From the NCBI GenBank assembly GCA_903937835.1, contig CAJAAV010000263.1:1-36563 (forward strand): 36,563 bases of DNA, given 5' to 3'. The notes below the pieces were generated by a model, which was given only the letters and a program-made list of their open reading frames with translations, did not search any database and had not been told where the DNA came from. Below, piece after piece: positions 1-11,100 of this stretch; position 1 is the stretch's first letter; every line of letters starts with the position of its first letter. The DNA comes from an uncultured Chlorobiaceae bacterium (GTDB taxonomy: Bacteria; Bacteroidota; Chlorobiia; Chlorobiales; Chlorobiaceae). The position numbers and the translations under genes are program-made.

Positions 1-1122
1 ACCATTGCCACCAACATGGCAGGACGAGGAACTGATATCAAGCTTGGCCCTGGTGTACGCGAACTTGGCGGACTCTTCATCCTTGGTTCTGAACGCCACG
101 AGTCCCGGCGTATCGACCGCCAGCTCCGTGGACGCGCCGGACGACAGGGTGATCCCGGTGAATCAGTCTTTTTTGTCTCCCTCGAAGATGAGTTAATGCG
201 CCTCTTCGGTTCCGACCGGGTAATTTCCGTTATGGACCGTCTTGGCCATGAGGAGGGCGATGTGATTGAACACTCCATGATCACGAAATCGATTGAACGG
301 GCACAGAAAAAAGTTGAGGAGCAGAACTTTTCTATTCGTAAACGCCTTCTGGAATATGATGATGTCTTGAGCCAACAGCGGGAGGTAATCTATTCGCGGC
401 GTAAAAACGGTCTCATCAAAGAACGGCTGACCAGTGATATTATTGACCTTCTGAAAGATTACAGCGATACGGTCGTCAAAAAATATCACAAGGATTTTGA
501 TGTCGATGGCATTGAAGAGCAGTTGATGCGCGAGCTCTCCATCGAGTTCAAGCCTGATCGGGCGACTTTTGAACGCGAAGGCATAGAGGTAACCGCAGAA
601 AAACTCTATGACACCGCACTCGCCTTCTACCGTCGAAAAGAGGCTGCGGTACCCGAAGAGATTATGCGACAGATTGAAAAATATGCTGTTTTGAGTGTTA
701 TTGATCTCCGCTGGAGAGAGCACCTCCGGGAGATTGATTCACTTCGTGAAGGAATCAATTTACGCGCTTATGGCCAGAAAGATCCCCTTCTGGAGTACAA
801 ACAGGAGGCCTTCCGTCTCTTTATTGATCTTCTGACTGACATAGAACTCGAAACGCTCTCACTTGCATTCAAACTGTTTCCTGTCGATCCTGAAGAGGCA
901 AACGAGATGGAAGAGCGCCAGCGGAAAGCTGCAGTCAGACAGGATAAACTGGTGGCCCAGCACTCCTCTGCAGGAAGCGTTTACTCCATCGTTGAAGAGA
1001 TTGAAGAGAATGAAGAGAGCGTGCAGCAGCCGATCATCGCAGATAAAAGGCCTGGCCGCAATGATCTCTGTCCTTGCGGAAGCGGAAAAAAATATAAAAA
1101 CTGTCACGGCCAGCAGCCATGA
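1..1122 (+). CDS. secA: Preprotein translocase ATPase SecA, C-terminal part (5' end outside window)
   Basis: SecA is the cytosolic ATPase motor that pushes preproteins through SecYEG. The frame is already open at base 1, reading [15 protein letters not shown], so the gene starts before the window and about 373 codons are visible. The fragment contains the helicase motif region ([10 protein letters not shown], near codon 43), then the helical wing and scaffold regions (about codons 100-290), an acidic linker, and a C-terminal SEC-C zinc-binding tail reading [14 protein letters not shown], the CXCX8CH arrangement that in SecA binds SecB and lipid. The first in-frame ATG at 16 is internal and not a real start. 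purL follows 26 bases later on the same strand. Identity is very secure; only the missing N-terminal part is unknown. Confidence 0.97.
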   Translation, partial: TIATNMAGRGTDIKLGPGVRELGGLFILGSERHESRRIDRQLRGRAGRQGDPGESVFFVSLEDELMRLFGSDRVISVMDRLGHEEGDVIEHSMITKSIERAQKKVEEQNFSIRKRLLEYDDVLSQQREVIYSRRKNGLIKERLTSDIIDLLKDYSDTVVKKYHKDFDVDGIEEQLMRELSIEFKPDRATFEREGIEVTAEKLYDTALAFYRRKEAAVPEEIMRQIEKYAVLSVIDLRWREHLREIDSLREGINLRAYGQKDPLLEYKQEAFRLFIDLLTDIELETLSLAFKLFPVDPEEANEMEERQRKAAVRQDKLVAQHSSAGSVYSIVEEIEENEESVQQPIIADKRPGRNDLCPCGSGKKYKNCHGQQP

Positions 1123-1148
1123 ACCATTGAAACGTTTACTGCTCCATA

Positions 1149-3431
1149 ATGAAACATACCGAAGTGGAAGTCACCATTGCCCTTGCGGCAGAACATGGCC
1201 TGAATGCTGAAGAGTACGCCAGAATACTTGCTATTCTTGGAAGAACCCCCTCATTTACCGAGCTTGGGGTTTTCTCCGTCATGTGGTCAGAACATTGCAG
1301 CTATAAAAACTCCATTGCCGTGCTCAAAACCCTTCCAAGGGAAGGTGCGGCCCTGCTTACCTCCGCAGGCGAGGAGAACGCTGGTCTCGTTGATATCGGC
1401 GACAATCTGGCCGTAGCTTTCAAGATTGAGTCACACAACCACCCTTCAGCCGTTGAACCCTATCAGGGAGCTGCAACAGGAGTTGGCGGAATTCACCGCG
1501 ACATTTTCACCATGGGTGCTCGACCGGTCGCCTCACTCAACTCTCTCCGGTTCGGTTCGCCGAAAGACCCTCATGTCCGCTATCTTGTTGATGGCGTGGT
1601 GCGTGGAATCGGCGATTACGGAAATTCGTTTGGTGTCCCTACCGTTGGAGGTGAAATCTATTTTGAAGAGGGCTACACCGGCAATCCTCTGGTCAATGCC
1701 ATGTCGGTCGGTATTGTGGAGCACCATAAAACTGTCAGTGCCACCGCTTTCGGTAAAGACAACCCCGTGCTGATTGTCGGTTCCGCCACCGGACGGGACG
1801 GCATTCACGGCGCAACATTCGCCTCGGAAGATCTCAGTGAAGCCTCTGAAGACAAACGTCCAAGCGTTCAGGTTGGTGATCCTTTTGCAGAAAAGCTGCT
1901 GCTTGAGGCAACCCTTGAAGCCATTGCTACCGGTTATGTCGTTGGCTTGCAAGATATGGGCGCCGCTGGAATCACCAGTTCAACCTCCGAAATGAGCGCC
2001 AGAGGCATTGAAAAAACAGGATCAGGCGGCATAGAGATTGATCTTGATCTTGCGCCAATTCGGGAAGCTGGTATGAGCGCCTATGAAATCATGCTCTCCG
2101 AATCTCAGGAGCGCATGCTTATTGTCGCTGCAAAAGGATTTGAGGAGAAAATCATTGAGGTGTACAAAAAATGGGATGTTCAGGCTTGCGTCATCGGACG
2201 TGTCACAGACGACAACCACCTCAGGGTTTTGCACCATGGGACAGTTGTGGTCGAAATTCCAGCCGAATCGCTTGTGCTTGGAGGAGGTGCACCGGTCTAT
2301 ATCCGCGAAGCTGTTGAAAAAAAGCCGATGACGCCAGTTGCAGAGCTTGTTGACGACAGCACCCTTGACTTTAACACCATTGCTCTCGAACTGCTTTCAC
2401 GCCCCAATATTGCCAGCAAACAGTGGGTCTACAGGCAGTATGATTCCATGGTGCAGACCAATACGGTTACTCCGGTAGGCCATACCGATGCCGCCGTAAT
2501 CCGTATCAAGGGAACAAATAAAGGTATCGCCATGAAAACGGACTGCAATGCCCGTTACGTCTATCTCAATCCGTTGGCCGGCGGCAAAATTGCCGTGGCT
2601 GAATGCGCCAGAAATATTGCCTGTTCCGGAGCAAAGCCACTGGCCATAACCAATTGCCTCAATTTCGGTAATCCCTATAAACCAGAGGTATACTTCCAGT
2701 TCAAGGAGTCGGTCAGAGGCATGGGCGAAGCGTGCCGAGCTTTCAACACGCCGGTTACTGGCGGCAACGTCAGCTTCTACAACGAAACATTTATCGGCGG
2801 TGTCCGTACCGCCATCTATCCAACCCCGACCATCGGGATGATTGGTCTGCTTGACGATATTGACAATCTTGTCGGCTCAACCTTCACTACCGCCGGTGAT
2901 CTTATTCTGCTGGCAGGCGATCCCGAGCTGACGCTGGACGGTTCTGAGTACCTTGTCATGCAGTATGGCACACCCGGCCAGGACTCCCCTTCCGTTGATC
3001 TTGAGCACGAAACAAACATCCAGAGATTCCTTGTATCTGTGGCTGCACAGAAACTTATCCATTCGGCGCATGACATCTCTGATGGAGGTCTTTTTGTTGC
3101 TCTTGCTGAAAAAGCCATCATGCATGCCGAAGCACCCCTTGGCTTTACCGTCGATCTGGAAAATGCAGAGAACTCCCTTTTCCGTATCCAGCAGCAACTT
3201 TTTTCGGAAGCGCAAGGAAGAGTCGTGATCAGCATCTCTCCAGACAAAAGTCAGGAGGTAATGGAAGCCGCTGCAAAATACAACGTACCACTCTGTGCAA
3301 TAGGACAAGTTGTGGCGCAGGAGGTATCGATAGCCTTGAACGGCAATAAGATTCTTGCCTTTACGATTGATGATCTTAACAATGCTTACTATCACTCTCT
3401 CGAACATGCCCTGCACCTTGACGAACTGTAA
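1149..3431 (+). CDS. purL: Phosphoribosylformylglycinamidine synthase subunit PurL (small type)
   Basis: PurL is the ATP-dependent synthetase subunit of FGAM synthase in de novo purine synthesis. It uses ammonia delivered by the glutaminase PurQ with help of PurS. At 760 residues this is the small PurL type, so separate purQ and purS genes are expected elsewhere; neither is in this window. Visible family marks are the N-terminal [10 protein letters not shown] with its conserved His (about residue 50), the [20 protein letters not shown] block (about 95-114), [10 protein letters not shown] (about 265), and the C-terminal AIRS-like half with [10 protein letters not shown] (about 535) and HDISDGGL (about 640). 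The ATG at 1149 fits the family N-terminus, although no strong Shine-Dalgarno sequence precedes it. Close spacing to secA suggests co-transcription. Confidence 0.97.
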   Translation: MKHTEVEVTIALAAEHGLNAEEYARILAILGRTPSFTELGVFSVMWSEHCSYKNSIAVLKTLPREGAALLTSAGEENAGLVDIGDNLAVAFKIESHNHPSAVEPYQGAATGVGGIHRDIFTMGARPVASLNSLRFGSPKDPHVRYLVDGVVRGIGDYGNSFGVPTVGGEIYFEEGYTGNPLVNAMSVGIVEHHKTVSATAFGKDNPVLIVGSATGRDGIHGATFASEDLSEASEDKRPSVQVGDPFAEKLLLEATLEAIATGYVVGLQDMGAAGITSSTSEMSARGIEKTGSGGIEIDLDLAPIREAGMSAYEIMLSESQERMLIVAAKGFEEKIIEVYKKWDVQACVIGRVTDDNHLRVLHHGTVVVEIPAESLVLGGGAPVYIREAVEKKPMTPVAELVDDSTLDFNTIALELLSRPNIASKQWVYRQYDSMVQTNTVTPVGHTDAAVIRIKGTNKGIAMKTDCNARYVYLNPLAGGKIAVAECARNIACSGAKPLAITNCLNFGNPYKPEVYFQFKESVRGMGEACRAFNTPVTGGNVSFYNETFIGGVRTAIYPTPTIGMIGLLDDIDNLVGSTFTTAGDLILLAGDPELTLDGSEYLVMQYGTPGQDSPSVDLEHETNIQRFLVSVAAQKLIHSAHDISDGGLFVALAEKAIMHAEAPLGFTVDLENAENSLFRIQQQLFSEAQGRVVISISPDKSQEVMEAAAKYNVPLCAIGQVVAQEVSIALNGNKILAFTIDDLNNAYYHSLEHALHLDEL

Positions 3432-3462
3432 CTCTGCCTGTTCAAGAAAATAAGGAACCATA

Positions 3463-5046
3463 ATGTTGCCTGTTGTTACTGCGATAGAGATGCAAAAGGC
3501 CGACAAGGCGGCAATAGAGCTGCTCCATATTGGTGAAGCTCGTCTTATGGAGCTTGCCGGAAGTGAGTGCCTCCGGCTCACACAAGAGACACTGCAGAGA
3601 GAGTCGCTTGCTGACACCTCTTTTCTGATTCTCTGTGGCAAAGGCAACAACGGTGGCGACGGCTTTGTGCTTGCTCGCCATCTCCTTAATCACGCTGCCT
3701 CGGTTGATCTTGTTTTGCTTTACCCGCAAAGTGTGCTGCAAGGGGTCAATCGCGAAGGATTCGCCATTTTGCAAGCCTACGAAGAGCATCTGACCAACCT
3801 GCGCATCTTTACGAGCATCGATGAAGCGAGGCCATTTCTTGACGAAAGTCGGTATGATGTTCTTGTTGATGCCATGACCGGCACCGGATTTCGCCTCGGC
3901 AAACCCGGCATAGAGCTTGCCCCTCCCCTCTCAGACGGTATTGAACTTCTCAATACGCTTCGTGGAGAAAGAGCAGCAATGACCATTTCCCTCGATATTC
4001 CATCAGGTCTTGATGCCTCGACCGGCGGCTCATCCACTCCCACCATTCAGGCTGATGTGACCATAACCATGGCTTTTTTGAAACGTGGCTTTTACCTGAA
4101 TGACGGCCCGAACTGCTGCGGTGAAGTACACGTAGCGGAGATCTCGATTCCCCGTTTTCTGGTTGAGCCAACCTCATGCCTGCTGATTGACCAAGGGTTT
4201 GCCGCCGAACAGTTTATCCTGCGCAAACCATCAAGCGCCAAACATACCAACGGCAAAGTGCTGATCATTGCCGGATCGCAAACAGAAGACTCCTCAATGG
4301 TTGGCGCCGCCATCCTTTCTGCGAAGGCCGCCATCAAAACCGGGGCAGGCTATGTCTGCGTCTCTCTTCCTCTCACCCTTGCCAGCACCATGCACCTTGC
4401 AGCCCCGGAAACGGTTGTTATAGGCAGAAATAAAGCATCCATTCTCGAAAAAGCTCGTTGGGCAGATGTTATCCTGATTGGATGCGGCATCGGGCGCGAC
4501 GAGGAGACGATTGCACTGGTCAAAGAGCTGCTCGCCAGTTCGGATATCGCCGACAAAAAGCTGATACTTGATGCGGATGCGCTCTATGCCATCTCATCGA
4601 CTGGGCTATCCAGGATCTTGAGCCAATGCAAAAATGTGCTGCTCACGCCTCATTATGGGGAGTTCAGCCGTCTCACCAACATTCCAACTGAAGAGATTGC
4701 TTCAGACCCGATTGAAGCCGCACAACTCTTTGCCCATCAGCATGGAGTAACCGTTCTGCTGAAAGGCAATCCCACCGTCATTGCATCCTCCGACGGCCTG
4801 ACAATGCTCAACACCAGCGGCACTGAAGCGCTTGCCACCGCAGGCTCGGGCGATGTGCTCTCCGGCATGATTGCCGCTCTCGCAGCAAAAGGCGCTGGCC
4901 TCGTCAATGCCGCAGCGGCCGCAGCATGGTTTCACGGTCGGGCTGGTGACCTCGCCAGCGACGTCGCCAGCTTGGTCTCATCTGGAATGGTCGTTGATGC
5001 CATTCCTCAAGCAATCGGAGAGATTTTTGAGCGGGAAGAGGCTTGA
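3463..5046 (+). CDS. nnrD: Bifunctional NAD(P)HX epimerase / ADP-dependent NAD(P)HX dehydratase
   Basis: This is a metabolite-repair enzyme. The N-terminal YjeF_N domain (about residues 1-215) epimerises damaged hydrated NAD(P)H, and the C-terminal ribokinase-like domain (about 235-520) dehydrates the S form using ADP. The sequence shows GKGNNGGDGFVLARHL (about 60-75) and LDIPSGLDAS in the first half. In the second half it shows NGKVLIIAGS, LDADAL, LTPHYGEFSRL and the glycine-rich AGSGDVLSGMIAAL (about 462-474), typical of the NnrD phosphate-binding site. At 527 residues it has the usual length of the fused enzyme. An AAGGA sits a few bases before the ATG at 3463. It follows purL by 31 bases and is probably the last gene of this plus-strand group. 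Confidence 0.93.
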   Translation: MLPVVTAIEMQKADKAAIELLHIGEARLMELAGSECLRLTQETLQRESLADTSFLILCGKGNNGGDGFVLARHLLNHAASVDLVLLYPQSVLQGVNREGFAILQAYEEHLTNLRIFTSIDEARPFLDESRYDVLVDAMTGTGFRLGKPGIELAPPLSDGIELLNTLRGERAAMTISLDIPSGLDASTGGSSTPTIQADVTITMAFLKRGFYLNDGPNCCGEVHVAEISIPRFLVEPTSCLLIDQGFAAEQFILRKPSSAKHTNGKVLIIAGSQTEDSSMVGAAILSAKAAIKTGAGYVCVSLPLTLASTMHLAAPETVVIGRNKASILEKARWADVILIGCGIGRDEETIALVKELLASSDIADKKLILDADALYAISSTGLSRILSQCKNVLLTPHYGEFSRLTNIPTEEIASDPIEAAQLFAHQHGVTVLLKGNPTVIASSDGLTMLNTSGTEALATAGSGDVLSGMIAALAAKGAGLVNAAAAAAWFHGRAGDLASDVASLVSSGMVVDAIPQAIGEIFEREEA

Positions 5047-5131
5047 ACCATGATTCTCATGATTAAAGGATGGGCGTGATTTTGTGATGAGAAGAATCAA
5101 GTTCCATCCAGGAAATAAAATCATGGTTCAA
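5043..5131. repeat. 13-bp perfect inverted repeat in a convergent intergenic gap
   Basis: TTGAACCATGATT at 5043-5055 is exactly mirrored by AATCATGGTTCAA at 5119-5131. The left arm overlaps the stop codon of the NAD(P)HX repair gene. An inner pair, TTCTCAT (5054-5060) with ATGAGAA (5087-5093), could form a competing stem. The gap lies between two convergent genes, so a bidirectional terminator is the simplest reading. However, the 63-base loop is long and no strong T-run follows on either strand. A remnant of a small mobile element is the other option. Confidence 0.45.
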
Positions 5132-5159
5132 GACAATAAAAATCAAAAAATAACCTGCA

Positions 5160-8100
5160 TTATGCAGCCCAACTGCCATTCACATCACCTTTGACGATAC
5201 CAATAAGGTCAAGCTGCGTCTCCTGAGAGAGATCAACGAAAAGATCAGCATCTGACCAGTCAACGTTACTACGGTTCATCTGTTCGCTGCCAACACTTTC
5301 GGGTACAAATATCCACTCATTCTCAGGCGCGGTCTCAATGCCAACAGCCATTTTAAGAATGTTAAGCGCATCAGTTGCCCGCACTTTACCATCTTGGTTA
5401 ATATCGGCCGCAAGGTACTGATACGGCAAGACAGCACCGCCACCCTCATTTGGATTCAGGGCAACGGACATTTTCAGTGCGGCCAGCGCATCATCAACCG
5501 TTACTGCATTACCGATGATCGACGTATGGTTATCGGCAGCAAGGGAGTACTGACCTCCCAACAGCTCATCAAGGCGATAAGAGCCATTTGTGCTGCTGCT
5601 GGTGCAGGCGACACTAACAGGCATAATAGCTTCACCACCAATCCACCCGGCAGCAATTGCCAACACAAAGCTGTCCGGATTAGTTGGCGCACTGAACCGC
5701 AGCACACCAAGCTGCAGAGAACCGGCAGCAAGCGAGTCAAGACCCATTCCAGCCAGCACAACATGTCCGGCAACATTGGTATTAACCACTCCTGTCCAGC
5801 TCTCCGGCAGAGCAGTACTTTGCTGCCATGTTGCCTCTGAGCCTTCCGGTACCAACAGCTCCAGTTGCAAGCTATGGATATCCGTTTGTACAGAGGTTTC
5901 CCAAAGTTCAACGGTGTAACTGCCATCAGCCTGGTGCTGGAGATTGCGGAACTCAACTTGCTCCGAGCCCGTTTCCATAGGCGCAGAGACAGCAGTTGTA
6001 CTGACACCACTGATTGCAATGCCATTTTTCCAGAAGGTAACACTACCATACAGGTCATGGAAATCCGGCAGGGAAGCTTCGGTTGTAAAGTCGTAGTTGT
6101 GTATACCTGCAAAATCGTTACCCGCCATATCTTCGATGCTGCCGGAATCAAGGCTTACAAAGTAGTGTGTGCCATGCTGCAATACTGCTGTTGGATTGAT
6201 GGTGAGCGTTTTGCCCTCAAGAGAGAGATTTGCGCTGCTGGCGGCATTGTAGCTTTCAATAATATCGCCATCTGGTGAATTGGCATGAATGGCAATCGTG
6301 CCAATGCCCCGCTGGATCGCTTCGCTGAAGGAGAGAGTGATGGAGCTGTCAACGACAACGCCCATGTCGGCATCAGCGGGGCTGGAGGAAACAAGAGATG
6401 GCGCGATAACATCATCAACGTCATCAACCGCATTAATAGTAATGGTTTGTGCTGCCTCTGCATGGTCGCCATACGTATCGGTTACTGTAAAGGTTACCGT
6501 GCGCTCAAGCTCTGACGGGGTATTGCTGTTATTTGCAAAAATAATGGCACGAGCGACATCTTGCACTAAGGCATTAGTTGCATGTTCATTAAAGCTGAAA
6601 TGCCATGCAGCCCCTCCTTGCACTCCGGCAACATTCGTCTCTCCAATGTGGAGTTCGCCGATCATCAGCGCATTGTTGTTAGCACTATCAAGCCAAATAG
6701 CAGAACTTGGCGTAGCGGACAGTTCAAGGCGATCATAGGATTCTGCATTCGCCGTAATTTGTACCTGCAAACAACCTCCGTTCCAGCTTGCATCGCCATC
6801 GGGATCGTTGATGGTAATATCATTGCACACAGCCACTGGTATTTGTTCGGTAAAATGGGTGAGAACAGATGGCGAGGTGTTGATGAGAACGGAGACAGTA
6901 TTGCTATAACGATTTGTGACAACGAAGTCTGCTTTGCCGTCACTATTGACATCGACACTTGTAACGGCATTGCTACTACTTGTCATTTCATAATCTAACT
7001 TGACTGCAAACGTGCCATCACCATTATTTATTAGCACTGAGATAATGTTGCCGTAATCACTTGATACAACAAGATCAGTGTAGCCATCGCCATTAAAATC
7101 AGCACTTGTGATCTCACCTACCTGAGTTTTATTATAATCTGTTTTTGTACCAAACGTTCCGTCACTGTTATTTATCAAAACTGAAATAGTGTCACTATAA
7201 TCATTTGCTACAACAAGATCAGTGTAGCCATCGCCATTAAAATCAGCACTTGTTCCCGTCATGGGTCTATCGCCCGTGAAATAGTCTACTTTTGGAGCAA
7301 ACGTGCCATCGCCGTTGTTTACCAGCACTGACACGGTAGTACTACCCCAATTTGCCACAATCAAATCTATCTTTCCATCATTATTAACATCACTACTTGT
7401 TACACCATCAGCGCCATAGTCAGTGTTGTAATCTACTTTTGAGGCAAAAGAACCATCACCATTATTTATTAATACAAAAACATTATTTCCTTGACGATTT
7501 GGCACTGCAATATCCGCTTTACCATCGCCATTGAAATCAGCAGTTGTGATTCTCCATGAATCGCCACCACTATAATCCACTAGTGTAGCAAAAGTACCGT
7601 CACCATTATTAAATAACACCGAAATTGTTTGGCTGCCCGGATTTGCAGTTACAAGATCAACATACCCATCACCATTGAAATCTGCCGTTGTAACTGCTAC
7701 AGGATAACCATTTATAGTGTAATCCACTTTCTGTAAAAAGGTACCATCACCATTGTTGAGCAGCACAGAAACAGTGTTAGTTCCATAGTTCGCTACAACA
7801 AGATCAGTCTTACCGTCCCCATTGAAATCTGCACTCACAACGGAAGTCGGACCATTTCCTGTTGCATAATCAACCTTATCCGCAAACGATAATTCGTGTG
7901 GAATCCCAATTATCGGCGCATGATTTATCACAGTAGTGAAATCATATTCTACCGTTCCTGCATAATCGTTACCTGCCATATCCTGCATACTTCCCTCTTC
8001 AAACACAACATAATAATGGGTGCTATCATCGAGTCTATTGTTTGGCGTGATGGTCAGCGTTGAGCCTGTAATGTGCAAGTTGTAGCTGCTGGCAACATTG

Positions 8101-11100
8101 TAGCTTTCCACCAACGTGCCTTGCGGACTACCGGTATGGAGAGAAATGGTGCCACTTCCCCGCTCAATAGCTTCGCTATATTCAACCACAATTGGGGCTG
8201 CAACATCAACCTCCCTTGCATTGTCAGTTGGTGCAAAAGTAACGACTGTTGGCGCTGTTGTGTCGGCTACTACGGCTTCAGTTGACGTACTTTCAACCGC
8301 TTCTTCGATGCCATAGCCATCTTCATAATGGGCGACAACGCTTATTTGCTTACCAATGAAAGAATCATCAAGCCACAAGGTTGTTTGCGTTGCGCCTGCA
8401 ATGGCTTCGCTGTCAGCATACCATTGGTAGAGCAGATCGCCCATGCCATCAGCATCGCTTAGCGTGTGGGTTGCCGTAAGAGTTGTGCTTTGCACTGCAT
8501 TGCCGTTAATAACTACGCTTCCTTCGGGTAGATGGTTGACGCGACGCTCATTCATCCCGCTATTGTAGGCTTCAAACACCGCATCACCGCTATCGCTTAC
8601 AATAAAGAGATGATGTTGCAGTTGCACTGCCGATAAGGCAACGTCAAAATTCACCTGATATGAAGCGCCAGCCGCCAGTCCATCGGTATGCTCAATGGTT
8701 TGAAGAATTTGATCATCAGCATCGCCAAGTGTAGTGTTGCTGGAAAGCACCAACTTATCGCTCCATGTGTTGACATTTTCATTTGGAATGCCTGTACCCG
8801 GTGCGCCGGTGCCACTATTGTGGATTGTAGCTGTTACGGTAAACGTTGTATCAGCTTGAAGCGTTGATGGCATGGAGGCTTCTGCTACATAGAAGTCAGC
8901 ATAAGGAGTAAGCGAAACTGTAATTTCTTTCTCGGCTGTATTATTGATTTCAAAGAAGCTCTCCTCAACCACGTCGGCAACATCACTGGTTACAAAAATT
9001 CGAACATCGCCTTCAAGCAATGTTGGCAACGCTACATCAACCGAAGCGTTGTAAGACGTAGCGGGATCAAGCACGCCATTGTGCTCCACCGTTGCAAGCA
9101 AGAGGTCGTCGGCATCGCCAAGGCGGCTATTGAGCGACAGCACAATGCGATCGTACCACGTGCTTTGCTCAGTTGCAATCTTGCCATAGTTGCCTACGCT
9201 CCAGCCAACATGAAGCGTAGCGCCGCTTTGTGCTGTGGCGGCAGCACTAATGGAGGCTACCGCTAAGTCGGCAAATTGCGCGTCAGCCGTTGGCGTAATG
9301 GCAGCATCAAGCAGGTATTGCCCAAAGCTGCCACTTCCTGTAAATGGCAGTACACGAGCAAAATAGGTGCCTGTAGTGGTTACATCAAAGCGTGCAACAC
9401 CTGAGGATGGATTGGGATCAAGCCCAACAAGCTCTTCGTTTGCATTGTAAATTTCAACCACCGGACGTAAATCGCCCATGTCGGGAATGGTAATGCCAAG
9501 CAAAATGGTGTTGCCTGCTTCAATAGTGCCAAGCGCGTAGGTGTCGTCATCTACCTGCCCATCGCCCGCACTCATCATGTTGCCAGCAACGGTAGCAATA
9601 CGCTGAGAACCTGCTTGCGTAAAGGTTAGTACATTCGCGCCCGAAAGTGAATCGTTGGAGTAGTTAGCATCGTACTCCATTTGAATGCCACGCGCCACAT
9701 CAACCTGCAATTCGTAGTTGCCAAGCCCGCTGTAATAATCTTTACCAACCAGCACATAGTAGATACCGCTTTCCGTTACAGCATAACGGCTTATAAAGGC
9801 ATCGGAATCAGGACCTTCATCATTGCTCGCCGTAAGATGGTTACCGTTTGCATCGTATAGGGTTAGATATGGATTAAGCGGGCTTTGTGGTGTATTGACA
9901 CTCATGGAAACGACATCGCCTGCTTGCAGCTCAACCTGCCAGTAATCGGGGTCTAAACTTGACTCATACACAAAGCCAGGATCCTGGTTGCCTATGCCAT
10001 GCCCAAGCCATAAGCCTCGTCCTGCAGGATCTTGAGAAAGTGGCAGCAACGTAGCATTGAGCATAATGTTGTTGCGCCCGCCTTCGGTAGTAATACCGGC
10101 AGGTGGTGCAATGGTGAAGTAATGCACGTAATCATCGCCACCAACGCTATTGTGGTTGCCATCAAGCGCATTGCCCACAATATCGGTAAGGGTGGAATTT
10201 GCAATGAAGCGGTAAGAACCAGCATTAAGCGAACCATCCTCAATCAGCAAATGAATGTTGATGCCACCATCGTAGCCTTTGCTGTTAAGCGTTAAGCGGT
10301 GAATGACGTCATCAGTTGTCTCGAATTTTCCATCAGCGCCCGCTTCACGCAAATCCCATGCGTTATAAGGATCGTTGACGTAAGGATCAAGCTGGTCAGG
10401 CATACCATCGTTATCGGAATCAGTACCTGCAATTTCGATAACACCACGCATGGAGCTACTGGCATAACTTGCACCCCACTGACCACTGCTATTCATGTAG
10501 GCATAGTCGTAATTACTATCCCACTGGTAATATGGCTCGTAAGGTGCCCAATTGACGTAAGTGATAGTTGAATTATCCGCTAAACGCCACGCGCCTTCAA
10601 TTGCCGCATCATTCAATCCTGTCCACACGTTACTATAACGACCATCCAGCATGGAAAGCAACCAACTATTTTCAGCCGCATCGTTAATGCTTACCAAGTG
10701 TCCACCAAGCGTCGCAGCGGCTGCTTCAGCATCCGTCCAACTCATTGCTGTATCGGTCAACGTGTAGTAGTGACCGTTGTGCTCCCACACTTCACGCAAC
10801 CCTGCTTTCACCGTTGCAGCATCAAGCTTTTCGCTCATGGTTACTGAAATGGAAGCTCCAAAGAGATGCTCAATTGTGCTGTTATTTGCTGGCAAACTCA
10901 CCATATCAACACGAGGCGACACGCTATCCTCTACCTTCACATCAAGCAGATAGTTGGTCACATTTTGGTCGGTAGCTGCCGAAAGGGTGCCCATGCTTTC
11001 AAACTCAATCAGTGCACGGTAATTCCAATAATTTTCACCAGCATACCACAAACCGTTGGAGTTCAGATACCCATGGTTATAATTGCCCCATGTTGAGGGC

